NCBI RefSeq assembly: GCF_932526225.1
Contig: NC_064040.1
Span: 4,647,681-4,711,680 of the forward strand
DNA: 64,000 nucleotides
Origin: Nematostella vectensis
Taxonomy: Eukaryota > Cnidaria > Anthozoa > Actiniaria > Edwardsiidae
Reading direction: 5' to 3'
Below are positions 11,981 through 25,019 of this stretch, piece after piece; the stretch's first letter is position 1, and each line of letters opens with the position of its first letter. The position numbers and the translations under genes were made by a program. The notes under the pieces were generated by a model, which had not been told where the DNA came from, did not search any database, and worked only from the letters and a program-made list of their open reading frames with translations.

Positions 11981-14785
11981 TGTACAGGACCCGAAATGAC
12001 CCCAAAACGATCCCAGGACCCAAAATGATCCCCAAAAGTACCCCAACCGATCCCGGAACCCGAAACGATACAGAGGAGTCCCCAAATCAACCTCAAGGAA
12101 TTGCGGTAATGGACAAAGGGGAAGCAGAGAAATCACTTGCAATTTCAAAAACATAATTAAGGGTTTTGCCATGACGGTAAAGCCATAAACAGAGTACAAA
12201 ACAAATAAACATTTTTAACTGCTACTAAAAGGAATACAACATAACCATAGCACATCCTTGCTCAGAACAACCAAACTGTTGACCTTTCATCACACTAAAC
12301 ATTTGCAGTTCCGAGACATGACTGTGACACTGTAAATCTCGTTTCTGGTAAACATCAGCCCTAAAAATTCATATTCATTTGACAACAAAATGTGTATTTC
12401 AACACGAAATCCATGTTCATCATGAGCGAATATTAATTGACACATTTTAGGCAGCCGGTTTGGCCTAAAAGATGGCGGAAAGACAAAAGCACACTGAGTA
12501 ATGCACTCGAACAACACTTTTACTACAGTAGCAAGATGTGGCTTTTGTTGAAAGCAAAATTTATGTGAGTTTTGAATTTCCTTCATGTAGTCGGCTGTTC
12601 AACACTGCATGATCTCATGGTAGGTCTTTCATTCACCGAATACGAACAAACATGCACAAAAGTAACCTTAAGAATAACCTTATGTTTTATCTGTGGATCG
12701 ATGTGGAGACGTTCTTTTAAGTCTTGTTATCTATAAATGATTTATTCACGCCTGGTTCTTCAAATTACTATCACGGGAATTTCCATTTGACCCCGATTTC
12801 TGACTCAACCACTGTATTTCCCGCGCAGTCGTATATAAAAATCTTAATACTATGGTTTTATTTAATGTAAATTTCTGGATAGTGACAAAAATGACGCTAA
12901 AATGTTTCATATGTTTTTAAAACTGAAAGCCAATTCTTCATTCCACGAGATTGAGAATGTAGTTTCAGAATTTAAAAATAAGTCAAGCACAGGAGCAGAC
13001 GATCTAAACCCAAAGGTTATTAAGCCAGTAATAAGTTCAATATCAACACTCTTATCACATATAATTAACAACTCATTTAATAGTGAAATATTTCCAGACA
13101 AACTAAAAATAGCAAAAGTAACTCCTATTTTCAAATCGGATGATATAAAACAATTCTCGAATTATAGACCAATTTCAGTACTCCCATTCTTTTCAAAAAT
13201 ACTAGAAAAACTTGCGCACAAAAGACTATATTCATTTCTAGAAAAATATAATGTACTCTCTAGCAACCAATTTGGATTCCGGAAAAATAACTCAACTATC
13301 AATGCAATCTTAACGTTTGTTGAACATTTATATAAAGACTTTGAGGAAGGTAAATCGACATTAGGAGTATACCTTGATCTATCAAAAGCTTTTGACACAG
13401 TTAATCATACAATCTTGATTTCTAAATTAGAACACTATGGCATCAGGGGAATTCCACTTGAATGGTTTAAAAGTTACTTATCGAATAGGCAGCAGTTTGT
13501 TAAATATCAAAACTGCCACTCAGACAATAACTTAATAACATGTGGAGTCCCTCAGGGCTCAATACTTGGCCCCTTATTATTCTTAATATACATCAACGAT
13601 ATGCAAAATGCTTCCAACAAATTAAATTTTATTTTATTTGCAGACGATACAAGTGTATTTTTAAGTGATTCCAATATATCTGATCTCTATAAAATAATGA
13701 ACTTAGAATTATCTCAACTATCAACATGGTTCAAGGCAAACAAGTTATCCCTTAACATAAAGAAAACTAAATATCAACTTTTCAATCGTGATAGAGCTAA
13801 AAAGAAATCGAAAACTAGGAATATAGAACCAGCAAATTTAAATGTCACAATTAATAGCAAAGAAATAGAACAGGTAGATTCTTTTAAATTTCTTGGTATC
13901 TACATAGACTCAAAACTTAATTGGCAAAGTCACATTAACATCGTGTGTCAGAAAATAGCAAAGAACATAGGAATAATAAGATATATAAGCCGCTATCTTC
14001 CACAGAAAGCTTTAATGACACTTTACTATTCCCTTGTCTATCCATACTTAACATATGGAAATATATTATGGGCAAACAGCTTTTCTTTAGACAAACAAGG
14101 GCATATCAGTAAAAAGTTAGACAAACTCTTAAAACTTCAAAAGAAAATAGTTAGAATTATTTCACATTCACATTTCCTAGCCCATACGAAGACAAATTTC
14201 AAAAATCTGAACATTTCAAGAATAGACGAGATCCACTACTTGGAGACAGCTACTTTTATGTATAGGTTAACTCACGGTATATTACCAAACATTTTGGTCA
14301 CTATTTTAAAAAATGAAACACAGTCACATTCTTACAGTACCCGAACTTCAAATAATCTTTACATTAAATTCAAAAAAACTTCATTTGGACAGCAATCCAT
14401 TTCTTATAGAGAAAAAAAGCTGTGGAACAATTAGAATTCTGAAATAAAATCAAAACCAAGCATTCCATCTTTCAAAACGAGCATACGGAAACAGCTTATT
14501 GATGACCTGGGGCATGATTCATAATGTTTGATAAAATAACTAGATGATTGCTTGTGATTTATAATCAGAATAGTTATACTTGATTACCAATGACATGTAA
14601 TGATTTAAAAAAGTGTACTGTGTTAATCACATCTTAAGAGCCAAAACAAAAACAAAAAACTTTGAAAACTCTGAAAACTATAAATAGCGTCGCGAGTCAG
14701 CGGCTACACGTAGGCTATCCTGGGGATCGTTTCGGGTCACAGGATCAGTTGAGGAACTTTTGGGGATCGTTTCGGGTCCTGTACA
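11981..14785. mobile_element. 2.8-kb TIR element, 4-bp target duplication, LINE inside
   Basis: The left end TGTACAGGACCCGAAATGAC and the right end TTTCGGGTCCTGTACA are inverted. Further inward, units like ACCCGAAACGATCCC repeat. GAAC directly flanks both ends (11977-11980 and 14786-14789). Removing the element restores a sequence collinear with copy B (CATGGGG...ACC...TGGTGACTATGAG). The TG...CA ends with a 4-bp duplication fit an integrase-type transposase, but none is encoded. The only long frame inside is the LINE reverse transcriptase, probably nested. Confidence 0.8.
12902..14522 (+). pseudogene. Non-LTR (LINE) reverse transcriptase, 5' truncated
   Basis: The 510-codon frame is the reverse transcriptase part of a jockey/CR1-like LINE ORF2. 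It shows FSNYRPISVLPFFSKILEKL, the palm aspartate in YLDLSKAFDTV (D159), GVPQGSILGPLLF (215-227) and the catalytic FADD box (246-249), then the thumb and C-terminal region. No endonuclease domain precedes it. A TAG at 14432 interrupts a C-terminal tail that stays open to about 14522 (KSKPSIPSFKTSIRKQLIDD). The AT-rich 3' flank ends in A-rich sequence. It is a dead copy carried inside the TIR element. Confidence 0.9.
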
Positions 14786-15001
14786 GAACCAATGGTGACT
14801 ATGATGAGACGATGAAGTACCACAAACAAGAGAAGACAACAGATACAATCACCCATACTGGGAGGGCCTTTGTCCTCGTAGGGGACTACGTCAGACTGTA
14901 TTAGAGCTTTACAAATCTTCATCACTACCCCCGGACGATGATGTCATTGTACAGTAGGTCAGGAGCACATGTAGAAACCGGACAATGCTAATTCCTAGTC
15001 A

Positions 15002-15572
15002 TAACCTCGTTTCCTGGCTTCTATTGGCTGAGCGGCTTGTCGGTTAATGACGTCACTTTTGATATGCCGCTAGCCCTGAAGCCTGGCAAAACACTCGAGA
15101 TCGGCAAATCGACGTGTCTATGGGCTTATAGAGCTCAGTCGAGATGTCTATGGCTTATAAGGGAAACTGTACGAGCGTTTAATTAAGCGTGAAATCAATC
15201 GAGTATAGTACGAACTCACATATCTCACTGCTAATGAGATTATTTACTTCATCTGAGCTTGGTTTTTGTAGATTCTCGATACGCAAGCGTAATGTTAACG
15301 TGATATTTTATCCGGATCACACACGAAGTCCAATTCGTAAAGTATTTGTTGTTTACCGCCACACAGCGGTATTTTATAACAAGCGACCTAATAATAGTTT
15401 AGAATATTTGCTTATACCAATCAAATAATAATATTCAAATTCGAACAGTTAAAGTCGCGATTTTCGCCTTTTGAAATGATAAGTCCTAGCGTTTTGCCAG
15501 GCGTTGGGACAGCTTATCGCAGAGAATGTTTGACAACAGAGGGCTGTTACTAGGGGCCTGGGGACGAGGCTA
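15002..15572. mobile_element. Probable MITE, copy A only
   Basis: The ends TAACCTCGTTTCCTGG and CCTGGGGACGAGGCTA are near inverted repeats. They are flanked by imperfect 9-bp direct repeats (TCCTAGTCA / TCCTCGACA). Copy B reads straight through here (TTCTAGACAGATGTTATG). No coding content. Confidence 0.5.
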
Positions 15573-16017
15573 TCCTCGACAGATGTTATGTCTGTATCCC
15601 TTACCCTTTTTGGTGATTCAAAGTATCCAAGAGGTTTTTTAATGTTTTCAAAATTATGAAGGGCCATAAAGCCATGATTGTTGATTTTTTTTAATAATTG
15701 CAATTCCAGCGCGCTAAAAAAAGCAAAACAATGATTGAAGCGGACTCCCAAATATTTTTTTGCAATGCCCAATTAAGTAAATGGGCGAGCTAGAAAAATG
15801 AATATTAATTAAACAAGATTAATGGATTTTTGAAGAGGTACAAAGGGCTTTAAAAGAGACAGGAGACTAGCATAAACCACAAATGTTTTCAAGGAGATGT
15901 AAGTTGCTGTCATTATACCTTGGAGCACTTTGTACATCTTTATTTAGACCATCAAGAAAAAATATGTAACATAGCATTTGTAACAAAATTACAGCACAGT
16001 CTTCAATAGAAATCGAG

Positions 16018-16510
16018 GCGTGAAGTCTCATTGTTAACTATTTGTGGACGGGTATTCTGCAGTTGCTGCACAGTGATGAGTGCACTATAGTGTTCGATCA
16101 GCAGGTAGAAATCTAAATAGATTGCCAAGTTTACCAGCTCTTGATTGCCTGAAGAAGTGTAAGGAATCAAATGATCTTGGCAAGTAAAGGGAGGCCCTGG
16201 AATATTTCCAACAAGCGCTGCAAGTGTACGTAAGCACTGGTAACGAGATCATCAATTAGAAGTAGTTAGAATATTGGTGTTGTGCAAGCGAATCTTGGTA
16301 ATTATGAGGAGGATTATAAAGAGCAGGTAGACTTGCTTCAGAATATTGGTACTGGGCAAAAGGTCACGTTTTGCACATCACCAATGTTCTGAGGCACTTC
16401 TGCTGAAGGAACTAGGAAATTACAAGAAGGCGATTAAGACCTACAAACAAGCGCCGCAAGTGTACATGCGGATTTGTAACAAGAGCGATTGAGCACACGT
16501 GAGTCAGAAT
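16018..16510 (+). pseudogene. Degenerate TPR module 2 (copy A)
   Basis: This is the same arrangement as the module at 11200: a NDLGK-REALEYFQQALQVY piece, hairpin 1, a KELGNYKKAIKTYKQAPQVY piece, hairpin 2, then a conserved non-coding tail to about 16960. Stops break every frame. It corresponds to one of the tandem modules of copy B. Confidence 0.55.
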
Positions 16511-16969
16511 ATTGCTTATGTTCTATAAGTATTCCTGGTAATTTTGAGGAGGCGATGTAACTCTACCAATAAGTGCTACTGCTTCAAAATATCGGTGTTG
16601 GGTAAAAGGTCACATTTTACACAGTACCGATATTGTGAAGCACGTTTGCAAATTAAAGCTACCAACAAGCGCTGTAACTCCACACGAAGACAGGTAACGA
16701 GAGAAATCAAGCCCGTGTGATGTGTCAGAATACTGGTAATGTGCATGGGGAACCTGTGGTGACTATGAGGAGACGATGAAGTACCCCAAACAAGAGAAGA
16801 CAACAGATACAATCACCCATATACTACTGGGAGGGCCTTTGTCCTCGTAGGGGACTACGTCAGACTGTATAAGAGCTTTACAAATCTTCATCACTACTCC
16901 CGGACGATGATGTCATTGTACAGTAGGTCAGGAGCACATGTAGAAACCGGACAATACTAATTTCTAGAC

Positions 16970-18700
16970 CGATGTTATGTCTATTTCCCACTTTTTTGTG
17001 GTTCAAAGTATCTCATTAAGAAAATGTTATCAAAATAATGTAGGGCTTTAAAGTCATGATTGTTAAATTTTTTAATGAATACAGTTCTAGGGCAATAAAA
17101 AGCGCAACAATGATTGAAGCAGACTTCCAAATATGGTGTGCAAAGTCCAAATAAGGAAATGAGCGAGCTAGAAAAATGAAGTTTAATTAAACAACATTAA
17201 CGATACCGTAGACCCAAATGGCTTTATTTCGGGTAAATTTTTTTTATTATGCCATTCGATGACAATAGGCACGCCCTAGATGTTAGCGGAAAAAAAACAC
17301 CAAAATCTCCGCCAGATATTCAAGAAAAACCGAATTCGAGCGAGTTTTGCGTTATTCTCGAAGGCGTCAATAATCCCATAATCCTGTTTACTTAGCCCGC
17401 GATCAACATCCGGGGAACTTAGTTTTACCGCTTTTCTCCTCTAATTAGCATACAAGCGCGTTTTAGCACGTTTTATCCTAGATTTATCCGTATTTAAATC
17501 AACTTTATAAGCGTTTACACTAAATTTTGCATAGTTGTAAACTATGCCAAGATTAAGTAAGAATCCTTGGCTTCCTTCGAAGAAGGTTAAGCGAGGAAGA
17601 AGGCCCAAAACAAAGAGTTGTCTCCGTTCGCGGTCTTTTTAATTTTTCCGCGCTCTTTTCTTCGGTACAAGCTCGTTTCGGTCTAGGCATCTTCCTTCAC
17701 TTGCATGGCTACCGCTATGACATTTGAGCGCCTTGGGGTTTTCCCGCTGCGTGTCGAGCGTGCAATGTAATTGGTTGCCATACGCGGCTCTATGTGCTCT
17801 TTGTCTGTCATTGCTGTCACGCTGCCTCTAATGTTTACACAACTTCAATCCCCGATATCTCGCAATCAAATTTCACCCCAACTTACTCTAAATATGTGAA
17901 TCAAAGGTACACTTCTAACCGCCCGATTCCTGAGCAACTTGGCAAGCGTCTTGTATAGATATTGTTCTGTCACACCGTGCCGCGGATAATCAATAGCTTT
18001 ATTCGCTACGGATTTAATTAGCGCGTTGTAGCCAAAGAAGCTAAAATTATTCCACGCCTAACTTTAAGCCTTGATTATTAATCAACGAGGCTGTGTGACG
18101 TCAAATGTAGACACGGTTTGTCAGTTCAGTAGATGACGAAGGATATAAAGCAAATCCCGAGAGGTTACGCGCTTTTGGTGTGTATAAATAATTCGCATGT
18201 TTAAAAGTGGTCGATTTCGCACTTCGGACCAGACAAAAGCACTCAAAATTAAGCGAGTATAAAAAATGATCATTTTAGGAAGAAAGTACAATGATTAAGC
18301 TTTAAATTGATATATAGTTTGTTAGCATTTGCTTTAATCCAACGCGAGCGCGAGCAATTTTGCCGGGACGATCGGGGTAATTACCGCTTGGTTCTACGGT
18401 ATCCTTAATTGATTTTTGAAGAGGTAAAAAGGGCTTTAAAGGAGACAGGAGACTAGCATAAACCACAAATGTTTTCAAGGAGATGTAAGTTGCTGTCATT
18501 ATACCTTGGAGCACTTTGTACATCTTTATTTAGATCATCAAGAAAAATATGTAACATAGCATTTGTAACAAAATTACAGCATGAGTCATAGAATATAATT
18601 TTGTTAAAAAAATATATCTTATTTAGGCAATATGGTAAAAGCGATGAATTACAAAAACCCTATATTATATTAAAGTCTGTCCAGAACCCCTTGTGCTTGT
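16970..18700. other. Non-coding block, highly conserved with copy B 46600-48330
   Basis: Near-identical sequence without a recognisable gene. It holds a 32-codon frame (ATG at 17544) that is also open in copy B, but it matches nothing known and has a neighbouring in-phase stop. There is a separate block at 18402-18560 that also recurs near 15830 and 44490. Confidence 0.45.
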
Positions 18701-19087
18701 TGTGAACGTTGTTTGGAGGTTATAAAATCTTGCATACCACGTTCATGTTACATAGGCTGAGTCATGGTGTGTGTGGCCAGTTTTGGCAGACTGGGTTATG
18801 TTGCTTGACCGCGAGTAGCAGGCCTTTTCAAGTTACACAGGTTATATACCTAAAACCTGTTATGCTTGGAGGAATCAGCTCGGCTTGGAAGCGGTTGGCA
18901 CTTCCAATACTCAAAGCAGAAAGGAAGAAAAACATTAAGAAACGCAATTTATAAAAATGAGTGGGAAACGCGATGGATTTTTCCACATTTCAACAAATGT
19001 AACAAATCCCCCCTGGTAATTTACTCAAATAATTTCACAAAATTTTAACCCATTTTCCATAAATTTAAGGAATTTTTTATCATTTCC

Positions 19088-19258
19088 CAAGGAGGTATAT
19101 TTGCCAAGCACACGATACCTTGTTATCAAGCACGTGATACCTTGCTGCCAATCACGTGATACCTTGCTATCAACCACGTGATACCTTGCTACCAGCACGT
19201 GATGCCTCGTTACCAACCACGTGATAGCTGTTACCAAGCACGCAAAACCTCGTTGCCA
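19088..19258. repeat. About 21-bp tandem repeat with CACGTG cores
   Basis: About seven units of the form AATCACGTGATACCTTGCTA follow one another, each with the E-box palindrome CACGTG or a one-base variant. The same array occurs at 48733-48885. Confidence 0.75.
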
Positions 19259-19884
19259 TGACGAAGCTCTAGACGAAGCGCTACGTTGTTGTTCCATGTT
19301 CTAGGATGAATTCTCAGCCATCGTGTCTTGAGATTAGGCTTGAATTCATTACGCTTTACGGTGGTGCCATCGGTATTACCCATAAATACCTATTGATATG
19401 GAATGCATTAGACAGATTTTCCACGTTATGTCATTCTAGTAGAATACCAAGTGTGAGAAAGCACTTCCATCGGCTGATAATAACATCAAACAATTGATTC
19501 GTGAATACTTTATCTAAGAAGTACGTGCTGGCTTGTTTGCAGAGAAATTAAGCCCAGCTTATAGAACCGTGGACACTTTTGTTGTTGTTTCCTTTATTTT
19601 TTTTAATGTTAAATTGTTATTATTGATGGATAAACTGTGTGATTAAATCTCGGACTAACCATCTAAGAAAAACGTTTACACTTCGTTAAACAAATTCAAC
19701 CGAAAATATCGCAACAGTTTTCCCAAACCAGTCGATGGAAATGGATACTGTCTCACAATTGGTACTTTGCTTGGATGACAAAATGGCGGCTGACAGAGAT
19801 TAACGCACCTTATCGCGGTCGCCATTCTGGTGCACAAACCAAGTCTCCCCGTCAAGCGAAGTCGACACTCTGTATGTCTTCACC

Positions 19885-19932
19885 TGTACCGTTGCAGGAC
19901 TGTCCTTGTGGTGAAAGTTTCTAACCAATCAG
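19885..19932 (+). repeat. Left terminal inverted repeat of the 12.1-kb element
   Basis: It begins TGTACCGTTGCAGGACTGTC and ends in CTAACCAATCAG. Its partner is at 31930-31977. Confidence 0.88.
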
Positions 19933-19999
19933 GTAGGACTACATTTGTCCAATCATAGACCTTGTTAGAATACCACACGTGTGACACTGGGATCGAGTG

Positions 20000-22740
20000 G
20001 CAGAACAGTCTTCCCTGGGATCGAGTTTGGTACGGCAGAACGGTCGTTTGTTGATAATATAACTGATTTCTGAGGAATTGATAAAGCAGAGAAACACTCA
20101 AAAAGCAGAGAAACACCCAAGAGAAAAGGATTCAGCAAAAGCCGTGTCATGTTCCCTTACTGGAGTCCGTCCTAAGACGGAGACAAGCCATTAAGAGGTG
20201 ATTCTCGCTCCTCGAAAAATCGAGTCTTTCGTACCGTCCTTCGCTTGGGGAGATATCCACAATTAAGCAGGTCAAGTAGTTCATCGGAAATATATTTGAA
20301 GGCTACTACTGATAAACAAGTGAACGCAATGCGAGTAAAACATTCAATTGATAGTCAATCAGTTCCACTATCTAAGTTGGGCTAAGTTGTACAGTAAGAT
20401 TGCAGCTATAAGCTTACAATTATCACACAGTCCCCTAAGTAACCTGATTTGATCTTTCTCTGTCTCATAAAAATCAATACGGTGAATTGGCATATCCTCA
20501 GATTTGCCTTTTCTAAGGGTCTGTTTACATTACGAATATCAACCCTAGCTGAAGCTTTAGTATGGCCAGGCGACTGAAAATGTTTTTCATATTGTAGCTA
20601 GCTTCAGCCTGCACTAAATTCGTTTTTGAACAGTTAAAACTATTCACAGCACCTCGGCATGTTCTTAGCAGTTCTTAAAATTTGGTGAAACGCTGGACGT
20701 TCATATAAAATAAGGTCCTCATAAAAAAAGTGTTCTTTATTTATGTGATTACATGGAGATATTCCATCCACTACTGGAGCTTGGGGTGAAAATCCTAGCA
20801 CGGGTAAGCAGCCCAGGCTGGAAATCTCGCTCATATAATAGAAAAAGCAATTTTACAAGCATTTTAGGAATACCCGGTTGGACCCCCTGACTGTGCTGAA
20901 AACTCAGCCTGGGTTGAAATTTTTAATGAGATAAAAAGAAATCAACAGTCGTTAGAATGCTTCTCTATCAGGCGTGTCATCACCATTGACCACCAAAAAG
21001 TTGGTATTTGATTTTGAACAGTTGTCATGTTAGACTTTTTCCATAGCTATCTATGACTGCCAAATGCTGCAAATGCTGTTTGTGTGCCTGCCAATCCTTT
21101 GCACCATATCAAATCCTTGCTTAAACAATCCATTAAATTTCATATTTATACTAATAACTATTAGAAAATGATCACTGACACCTCAACCAATCAGCACTCA
21201 CTATTTGAACCCCCTAAATCTCATAGTAATTAAAGTTTCAAGGGGCAATAGAGAATTAGAGAATGAGTGGGGAGAATTAGTCAATAGAGAATGAGGCAAT
21301 AGAGAATTAGTGGGGAGTGTAGTTAGAAATAAGTGCTTACTACTTAGTGATTAGTATTCCCTAAGTTGCAACTTTGTTTTCATTGTTTTCCTGGATTATT
21401 GTTGAAATGCCAAATTAGCTATAGAGAACTTGCTATAGAGCGTATTGATGTTTTTATTGCTGGCTTAGCAACCTATCTACTGCTATGTTAACGGGGATTT
21501 GTTACTCTGAAGACATTATGCACTTGTATTTTATATTTCACTGATTTTTTATTTATGTAAATAAATTATAATTTTATAATTCTGATGTAAAAAAGTTGTA
21601 ATTTTTAATCAAATTACAAGCAAAACTGTTGTCAGCAACAGACTGCCACCATCCCCAGACTGAAAAGACACCTCAGTGCATTGTTGGAAACTTCAAGGCA
21701 TACTGCTTGATCAGCAGTAGCTGAACTTGACTAATAGTGTGGGACTTGAAATAGGGGGAAGGTTTCTGTTTTTGGTCTGTTTTTCCCAAAAATTTGCGCA
21801 AAAGTACATTAATGGGGTAATTAATAAGTTGTTATTTCTATGTAATCTAAGTAACAATGGCACTTAATCACCTTTAACAGTAAATAAATTAGCCTCAGCT
21901 TCAGAAACTGGGTCTTCATTTAGTGTAAAAGTTTTTTTTAACATGTTTTTTTTAACTTTGTCTTTGGCTACTTCTTATACGTTCATCTGACATTGCTATT
22001 CCTCATTTGCCCAGATAGTGTTTTTAAGATGAATTTCTAACATCTTCAACATGTTCTCTTGACTCAATTGTAATATGTAATACAAGGTTACAATGATTTT
22101 TCTTTGTCACAGGGGCTTCACCACCTTGATTATCTCATCCTGACCAAGTCATTGCACTGCAGTTGTCCACATATCACAGTTGGTTATTGCCCTTGACAAA
22201 TACTGCAGAGGAATTCCCTTTTTATTTATTTCAGGCAGTGTCAAATTTTGTTATTCAATGTCAAAGGTGCCAAGGTTAACAAAATTGAACCAGAGATTTT
22301 GTCATCTTTAGCTCTAAGGCGGCACCAAGCAAATAGTTCAGTTTTGAATTCAACTGTGCCATTGGAATTAAGGACACATATAAAGACAGTGTGAGCCTAA
22401 GTTTCAGATTATTGGTTCACAAATAACATCGAGATCATGAAGAATTCACATGTTTTACATTGTTTTATTTCAAGCTCTAGGAGATTTTCACTTGTATGTT
22501 ACACTTGACTTATACTACCTTTGTCCATCTATTCAGCAGGCATGATGGATTTCCAAATTTGATTACTGAAGCAACCTTTGTCACATCATAGCTTTTAATG
22601 TTCTGTTGTAGTTATGTAACTATTTATTTGCATAATCTTTCAATAAATCACATGTTTCTTTGATGACTCCATTGTCTCTGAATGGCAATGAAACATATTC
22701 CAAAAGCAGCTGTTCACTAACCAAATCAACATTCCCCTAC
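20000..22740. other. Left arm of the 12.1-kb element, no gene seen
   Basis: AT-rich sequence without a supported open frame. A short local repeat of AGAGAATTAG / AGAGAATGAG occurs at about 21247-21315. Confidence 0.4.
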
Positions 22741-23510
22741 TGTGATATGCTGCCCTTTAATCCCCCCCTCTATAATATGCCCCCCCCTCTCAATGATCTG
22801 CCCTTCCTTTCTGCCAACCCTCTTTAATAAGCCATCTTTTAAAAAGAACATAGCTCTCTAATAAGCTGCCCCTCTGATAAGCAATCCCTTTCTAGCAAGC
22901 CACGACTCTATTAACCCACCCCTTGGCAAAATTTCTAGTATTACATTATTTACATACCAGTGTGCACCTTCTGTTAGGCTGCATAGAGTGCATTATTTAA
23001 TAAGCCACCCTCTCTATTAAGCCAACCTTATGAAACAAGCCAGTCCTCTCCAATAAGTCACCCTTTTAATAAGCCAGCCCTCTCTAATAAATCACCCATC
23101 TCCAATAAGCCAGCCCTCTCTAATAAATCACTCATCTCTAATAAGCCAGCCCTCTCTAAAAGCCACCCCTCTCTAATATGGCAGCCCTCTCTAATAAGCC
23201 ACCCCTCTCTAATAAGCCATCCCTCTCTAATAAGCCACCCCTCTCTAATAAGCCACCCCTCTCTAATAAGCCACCCCTCTCTAATAAGCCACCCCTCTCT
23301 AATAAGCCACCCCTCTCTAATAAGCCACCCATCTCTAATAAGCCACCCCTCTCTAATAAGCCACCCATCTCTAATAAGCCACCCCCCTCTAATAAGCCAT
23401 CCCTCTCTAATAAGCCAGCCCTCTCTGATAAGCCATCCCTTTCTAATAAGCCACCCCTCTCTGATGAGCCATCCCTCTCTAATAAGCCAAACCTGTCTCA
23501 TAAGGGGGGG
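22741..23510. repeat. 18-bp minisatellite, forward orientation (CTCTAATAAGCCACCCCT)
   Basis: Units are degenerate at the left (22741-23040) and become nearly perfect from about 23160, ending in a run of G at 23503. The same unit appears reverse-complemented at 26566-27140. Long apparent frames across it (for example SNKPPLSNK repeats) are a by-product of the unit length being a multiple of three. Confidence 0.92.
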
Positions 23511-23621
23511 GGGGGGGGGTGGAGGGGTGAATAGGGGTCTCCCTAGCAGGATTCTTTCCTACGTGTGGCCAATATAAGTTTTGACACCTATGCGGCAGAG
23601 AAAGGGCGTGGTCCCTAAACT

Positions 23622-25019
23622 CTAAGGGATGACGCGTAGCACTTTAGTCTGTACCTTACAGCACTCGTCAATGATGATTACTTCTGCGAGACGGTCGAGT
23701 TTGTGCCCCAGCTCGGAAGGTCTCCACTCCTCTATCGGCTTCTCCGCTGGTATGCAGAGGTAGTGGTGGTAGGTTTGAGCCTTCACCGCGAGGCGCGGGT
23801 TGTTGCGATGGTCGTGGGCGAGGTCGTTCTCGGTGGTGAGCACCACAACGTTGCGGCCACGGAACATGCTCACCGCCCACTCGGTCTTCCCCGATCCTCC
23901 TTGGCCGGCTAGATACATCTTTGCAGAGGTTGCGGCCACTAGATCGCACGGCAGACTCGGCGCAGTGCTCGGCTCCCTAGCCAAGCTCCCCGACTTCTTC
24001 GGACCCCAAGCCGCTTCGGGTCGCCACTCGTACCCAGGCTTCTTGTGGCGCCACTCTCCATACCTCGGATTTCGCTCCACGAGCTTTACACCACTGGGCA
24101 CCGCCTTTGCGTATATGGCATCTGTGCACACTCGGAGGACGTCTTCGCGAGGGATCCGCCTCAACATGCGTCGCAACGCTATGTTTGTGTACGCCAAGAC
24201 GAAGGCCCTGATATGGTACCATTGCGAGCGCCGGACACCGTCGGCATGCTCGAAGTTAAGTAAGTGGTCGGTGCCCGCAAGGAGGTTTGTCAGATACGCG
24301 GCTTCTTCACGGTCGCGGACTACGATCGAGGACTCGTCGCCATGGCGAGCGCACTTGCCTACGAAACGGACAGCGAGATCTCGACCCTCAGGGTACTGCG
24401 AGTCTTCGCCGCCGGGGCGGCACGCGATGGAGTGAGGGAACTTGATGGAGTCCTTTTTTCCGACGCTATACAACACCTCCCTCGCCGTGGCCATGACGAG
24501 GTCACCCGAGTCTAACAGGTCCTTGAGCTCTGGCGTGGTGATCCAGCCCTCGTTTCGCTCCAAGTGCTGCCCCACCCTCCCGGAAGTGTAGGGGTGGCAG
24601 GCCTCAGAGAACTCCCACTCGGTCAGCTGAATGGCCCCGGTTAGTTGAAGAACCTCGCTCAATTGCCGTCCCACAACATCCGCGATACGATACACGTTCG
24701 TAGGGCAGCCGTATTTCCGTACCAGATCAATGGCGTCCGAGGCGCCGCCGAAGACACTGTCCTCATATCCTAGGTACGCCGCACGCATGTCGATGTGCGC
24801 ATGAGGCTGCGCCCCTAAGTTTTCCTCGCTATTCCACACTTTGGACTCAACCTGCGCCGCTCGCCAGACGTCCCTGTATTTAAGAGGCGTTGGCTTGATG
24901 ATCTCTCTTTGGGTCCACTTCTTGAAGCGATACCCTATTGCACCGCCCATCGAGTGCGTAGCTTCGGTGTACTCTTGGTAGGCTGGGTGGTCATCAGGGA
25001 GCCATTGGGATCGCCCTGT
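23622..25019 (-). pseudogene. Family-B DNA polymerase palm fused to SF1 helicase, truncated
   Basis: The open frame runs from about 25019 down to 23622; the first ATG (24950) gives 442 codons. Numbered from that ATG, HIDMRAAYL at 52-60 fits PolB motif A (D54). WYHIRAFVLAYTNIALRRML followed by VLRVCTDAIYA fits the motif B-C region, with the second aspartate of the usual DTD kept (D277) and the first replaced by C275. A P-loop GQGGSGKT (349-356) and a Walker B IIIDEC (425-430) then start an SF1 (Pif1/RecD-like) helicase, which stops 13 residues later without its second half. An upstream piece of the same gene lies in another frame (24994-25280). The region is clearly richer in GC than its flanks. 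The protein is likely from a self-replicating mobile element. A GTAAGG just after DEC could instead be an intron donor. Confidence 0.72.

Noticed and set aside
23058..23534. Long frames with SNKPPL or LIREGW repeats on both strands
   Set aside because: They follow the 18-bp minisatellite, whose length keeps all frames open. Composition is repeat-driven and there is no start context or homology.
23800..24435. 211-codon plus-strand frame opposite the polymerase-helicase
   Set aside because: No motif support. It is the antisense of a GC-rich gene, where stops are rare.
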